Origin: Ocypus olens
Lineage: Eukaryota; Arthropoda; Insecta; Coleoptera; Staphylinidae
DNA length: 64,000 nucleotides
Assembly (NCBI GenBank): GCA_910593695.2
Contig: OU343065.1
Span: 30,352,762 to 30,416,761 of the forward strand
Reading direction: 5' to 3'
The translations under genes and the position numbers were made by a program. The notes under the pieces are model-generated. The model was not told where the DNA came from. It did not search any database and saw only the letters and a list, made by a program, of their open reading frames with translations. Of the stretch, positions 59,931 through 64,000 are shown piece after piece. How positions within the stretch are numbered: position 1 is the stretch's first letter; every line of letters begins with the position of its first letter.

Positions 59931-62775
59931 ATTGTTGAATTTACAAACACCAAATTGATTTTGAATAAGCCACACTTCGGCCATTGGGGATGATTTTTTA
60001 TGGAATTTTTCCTGTGTTTTTTATATTTTTTTCTGAGATGTTTTTGTTCAGGTGCTCAAAAAATTTAAACGAAAATGTTCAAAAATTCATATCTTTATTG
60101 AAAATTGTTGAATTTACAAAAAACAAATTGATTTTGAATAAGCGACACTTCAGCCATTAAGGATGATTTTTAATGAATTTTTTCCTGCGTTTTTTGTATT
60201 TTTTTCTGCGATGTTTTTGTTCAGATGTTCAAAAAATTAAAATTAAAATTTTCAAAAATCCATATCTCTATTGAAAATTGTTGAATTTACAAAAACCAAA
60301 TTGATTTTGAATAAGCAGTACTTCGGACATTGAGGATGATTTTTTACGGAATTTTTCTTGCGTTTTTTATATTTTTTTCTGCGATGTTTTTGTTCAGATG
60401 TTCAAAAAATTAAAATTAAAATTTTCAAAAATTCATATCTCTATTGAAAATGGTTGAATTTACAAAAACCAAATTGATTTTGAATAAGCAGTACTTCGGA
60501 CATTGAGGATGATTTTTTACGGAATTTTACTTGCGTTTTTTATATTTTTTTCTGCTATGTTTTTGTTAAGTGCTCAAAAAATTTACACGGAAATTTTCAA
60601 AAATCCATATCTCGATTAAAAATGGTTGAATTTACAAAAACCAAATTGATTTTGAATAATCGATACTTCGGCCATTGAGAATGATTTCTCATGGAATTTT
60701 CCAGCGTTTTTTATATTTTTTTCTGCGATGTTTTTGTTCAGGTGCTCAAAAAATTTAAACGAAAATTTTCAAAAATCCGTATCTCAATTAAAAATTGTTG
60801 AATTCACAAAAACTAAATTGATTTTGAATAAACGACAGTTCGGCAATTGAGGATGTTTTTATATTAAATTTTTCCTGCGTTTTTTATATTTTTTTTGACA
60901 TGTTTTTGTTCAGGTGCTCAAAAAATTTAAACGAAAATTTTCAAAAATCCGTATCTCAATTAAAAATTGTTGAATTTACAAAAACTAAATTGATTTGAAA
61001 TAAGCGATACTTCGGCCATTGAAAATGATTTTTTCTGGAATTTTTTCAGCGTTTTTTATATTTTTTTCTGCGATGTTTTTGTTCTGGCGCTCAAAAAATT
61101 TAAACGAAAATGTTCAAAAATCCATTTCTTAATTAAAAATTGTTGAATTTACAAAAACTAAATTGATTTTGAATAAGCGACACTTCGGCCATTGAGGATG
61201 ATTTTTTATGATTTTTTCCAGCGTTTTTTATATTTTTTTTCTGCGATGTTTTCGTTCAGGTGCTCAAAAAATTTAAACGGAAATTTTCAAAAATCCATAT
61301 CTCGATTAAAAATGGTCGAATTTACAAAAACCAAATTGATTTTGAATAAGCGATACTTCGGCCATTGAGGATGATTTTTTGGAATTTTTCCTGCGTTTTT
61401 TATATTTTTTTCTGCGATGTTTTTGTTCAGGTGCTCAAAAAATTTAAACGAAAATTTTCCAAAATCCATATCTCTATTAAAAATTGTTGAATTTACAAAA
61501 ATCAAATTGATTTTAAATAAGCGACACCTCTGTCATTGAGGATGATTTTTATGGATTTTTTCCTGCGCTTTTTATATTTTTTTCTGCGATGCTTTCGTTC
61601 AGGTGCTCAAAAAATTTAAACGAACATTTTCAAAAATCCATATCTATTGAAAATTATTGAATTTACAAAAACCAAATTGATTTTGAATAAGCGACAGTTC
61701 GGCTATTGAGGATGTTTTTTTATGGAATTTTTCCTGAGTTTTTTATGTTCAAAAAATTTAAACGAAAATTTTCAAAAATCCATATCTCTATTGAAAATTG
61801 TTGAATTGACAAAAACCAAATTGATTTTGAATAAGCGATGCTTCGGCCATTGAGGATGATTTTTTATGGAATTTTTCCTGCGTTTTTATATTTTTTTCTG
61901 CTATGTTTTTGTTCAGGTGCTCAAAAAATTTAAACGAAAATTTTCAAAAATCCGCATATCTATTGAAAATTGTTGAATTTACAAAAACCAAATTGATTTT
62001 GGATAAGCGACACTTCGGCCATTGAGGATGATTTTTTATGGAATTTTTCCTGCGTTTTCTATATTTTTTTCTGCGATGTTTTTGTTCAGGTGCTCAAAAA
62101 ATTTAAACGAAAATTTTCAAAAATCCATATCTTAATTAAAAATTGTTGATTTTACAAAAACTAAATTGATTTGAAATAAGCGATACTACGGCCATTGAGG
62201 ATGATTTTTTTATGGAATTTTTCCTGCGTTTTTTTATATTTTTTTCTGCTATGTTTTTGTTCAGGCGCTCAAAATATTTAAACAAAAATTTTCAAAAATC
62301 CAAATCTGTATTAAAAATTGTTAGATTTACAAAAATCAAATTGATTTTGAATAAGCAATACTTCGGCCATTGAAAATGATTTTTTCTGGAATTTTTCAGC
62401 ATTTTTTATATTTTTTTCTGCGATGTTTTTGTTCAGGTGCTTAAAAAATTCAAACGAAAATTTTCAAAAATCCATATCTCTATTAAAAATTGTTGAATTT
62501 GCAAAAACCAAACAAATTTTGAATAAGCGATACTTCGGACATTGAGGCTGAATTTTTATGAAATTTTTCCTGCGATTTTTATATTTTTCTCTATGATGTT
62601 TTTGTTCAGGTGCTCAAAAAATTGAAACGAAAATTTTCAGAAAATCATATCTCTATTGAAAATTGTTGAATTCACGAAAACCAAATTGATTTTGATTAAG
62701 CGCTACTTCGGACATTGAGGATGATTTTTTATGGAATTTTTCCTGCGTTTTTTATATTTTTTTTTGCGATGTGAT
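59931..62775. repeat. 173-bp satellite array, about 16 copies
   Basis: The phrase CTTCGGCCATTGAGGATG recurs with 173-bp spacing (about 59973, 60146, 60320 and 60493 and on). Units share ACAAAAACCAAATTGATTTT and TTTTTTTCTGCGATGTTTTT. Many point differences make this older than the 48-57-kb array. Confidence 0.95.
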
Positions 62776-63600
62776 CATAGTCACAGTTTCAAATCACTGT
62801 TATTAAAAAGTAGCAATCACGGGTAGCAACGTGAATCAAAAGTAGCAGTTTTGCCCATCTCTAGTAACTAGATATTTTAAAAATTTGTAAAGAGTGTAAA
62901 CTGTAGTTCAAAATATATGGTTTGCGCTAGATTTATTTGTCGCGCAAACAATGAACACTTAATACATCTCGAGTTCTCGTTTCAGCAAAACCATCGGGAA
63001 TGAATCACAGCAATTAATTTATAACGTTCGACGCGCAAGCACTTAACATAAATTCACAGCTATTTCCGAACCCCCAGCCACTCCATTTACGTTAATTGAT
63101 GGCGTTTATTAATTATCCTTTCCTGATGGTGCGATAATACTATTTTTAAGCTATCCCTGATTGCAACCCGCAATCACATTGAATCGCTGGTAATTGCCGC
63201 CGCAGCCCCCGATGGAAATAGAATTTAATCGCGTCGGCGGTTGCCGGAATAACATCGAGATAATACACTAATACCGAGAATTTTCCGGGATAATACACAC
63301 ATACACGCATTCTCGGCGAATCGTAAAACAAAACAAGGATTGTCACCCTTGATAAAAGTCGGGACAAGGCCACTCCGACACGGCTCTTAAACTTGGGGAA
63401 AGTTTTCGGGTGCTTTATAAGTTTGTCCATTCTACTTAGATAAGTCGCGAACGGACAATGCGAGGGGGGTGTCGGGGTTTATCTATTCGCCGTGGATTAG
63501 ATTGTAGCCCGAGGGCGGACGTAATGGGGTGTGATTGATGTTGTTGAGCTGGAAACTAGGAAAGGTGTGTTTGGAAAGTAAACATATCTGAAGAAAAAGG
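62776..63600. other. Unique GC-richer sequence
   Basis: The minus-strand open frame of 94 residues at 63146-63430 has no recognisable motif. No gene is supported. Confidence 0.4.
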
Positions 63601-64000
63601 ACATTGTCGACGCCGCGGAAAATCTGGGATATCCACCTGCAAACTACCCGGAAATAAACATTTTCATCACATCGGTAACGAAAAATTTAAATTTAGGGCC
63701 AAAACGGCTAAAGGTACATATCGTAAATGAATAATTTTTATTTTTTTATAACAATAGCAACTAAAGCTATCAACTCCCGTCGAGAAAATCAGGGATATCC
63801 ACCTGCAAACTACCCAGCAATAAACATTTTCATCACATCGGTATCGAAAAATATAAATTTAGGGCCAAAATGGCAAAAGGTACAAATCCCAAATGAATAA
63901 TTTTTATTTTTTTATAACAATAGCAACTGTAGCTATCAACTCCTTTCGAGAAAATCTGGGATATCCACCTGAAAACTACCCAGCAATAAACATTTTCATC
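63601..64000. repeat. 166-bp tandem repeat running off the right edge
   Basis: GGGATATCCACCTG recurs at 63626, 63792 and 63958. Units share AATAAACATTTTCATCACAT and AATAATTTTTATTTTTTTAT. It is cut by the window end. Confidence 0.9.

Overview
The window is intron-dominated, AT-rich animal DNA, almost certainly from an insect. The evidence is split exons with consensus splice sites, an arrestin gene of classical (visual/beta) type, a janus-A/PHPT1 exon, a Tc1/mariner-superfamily transposase with the insect-style WPARSADLTPLD block, a Mutator-like transposase typical of arthropod genomes, TTAA-flanked piggyBac-type MITEs and a LINE C-terminus. I cannot name the species; a beetle-like, satellite-rich genome would fit. 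There are no bacterial features.

Genes. (1) An arrestin gene runs on the minus strand. Its last three exons are here (41248-40779, 40401-40165, 19065-18595). The two splice phases inside the set agree, and one intron is 21.1 kb long. The N-domain exons must lie beyond the right edge. The protein is unusual in three ways: an extra segment of about 145 residues between the N- and C-domains, loss of the usual acidic pair in the gate loop, and an in-frame TGA followed by 74 more sense codons before TAA. (2) A plus-strand exon at 12313-12494 is the first coding part of the protein-histidine phosphatase PHPT1/janus-A and ends at its catalytic His; later exons were not found. (3) A minus-strand exon-like ORF at 6526-6720 has good splice sites but is not recognised.

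Mobile elements. From left to right: a piggyBac-type MITE carrying a nested Tc1-like MITE (4777-5113), a LINE 3' fragment, a hAT MITE with a perfect 8-bp duplication inserted in the end of another fold-back element (6005-6389), several fold-backs, a 2.1-kb dead Tc1/mariner element with 430-bp inverted repeats (8284-10429), a deleted Mutator-like transposase (15065-16280), a second piggyBac-type MITE (19507-19731), a 1.15-kb near-perfect palindrome (20852-22001), a 427-bp insertion that begins with a type I hammerhead ribozyme (23697-24123), a tRNA-like SINE cluster (about 37.07-37.33 kb), and a fold-back with 9-bp duplications and a tandem array in one arm (37993-39884).

Satellites. More than half of the window is tandem repeats, mostly inside arrestin introns: 106/213 bp (0.1-4 kb), 171 bp (10.9-11.4 and 12.5-13.8 kb), about 270 bp (20.2-23.1 kb), 166 bp (24.1-25.7 kb), a 1,100-bp seven-monomer higher-order repeat (30.2-36.2 kb), 170 bp (38.4-39.7 kb), 137 bp (42.6-45.0 kb) with an inverted 129-bp block (45.7-46.2 kb), 173 bp (48.4-57.4 kb, about 52 copies), 173 bp (59.9-62.8 kb), and 166 bp running off the right edge. 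Many unrelated arrays share a period of 166-175 bp, close to a nucleosome repeat.

The most interesting objects are the hammerhead ribozyme insertion, the arrestin's TGA-separated tail and interdomain insert, the one-armed fold-back element, and the giant palindrome.
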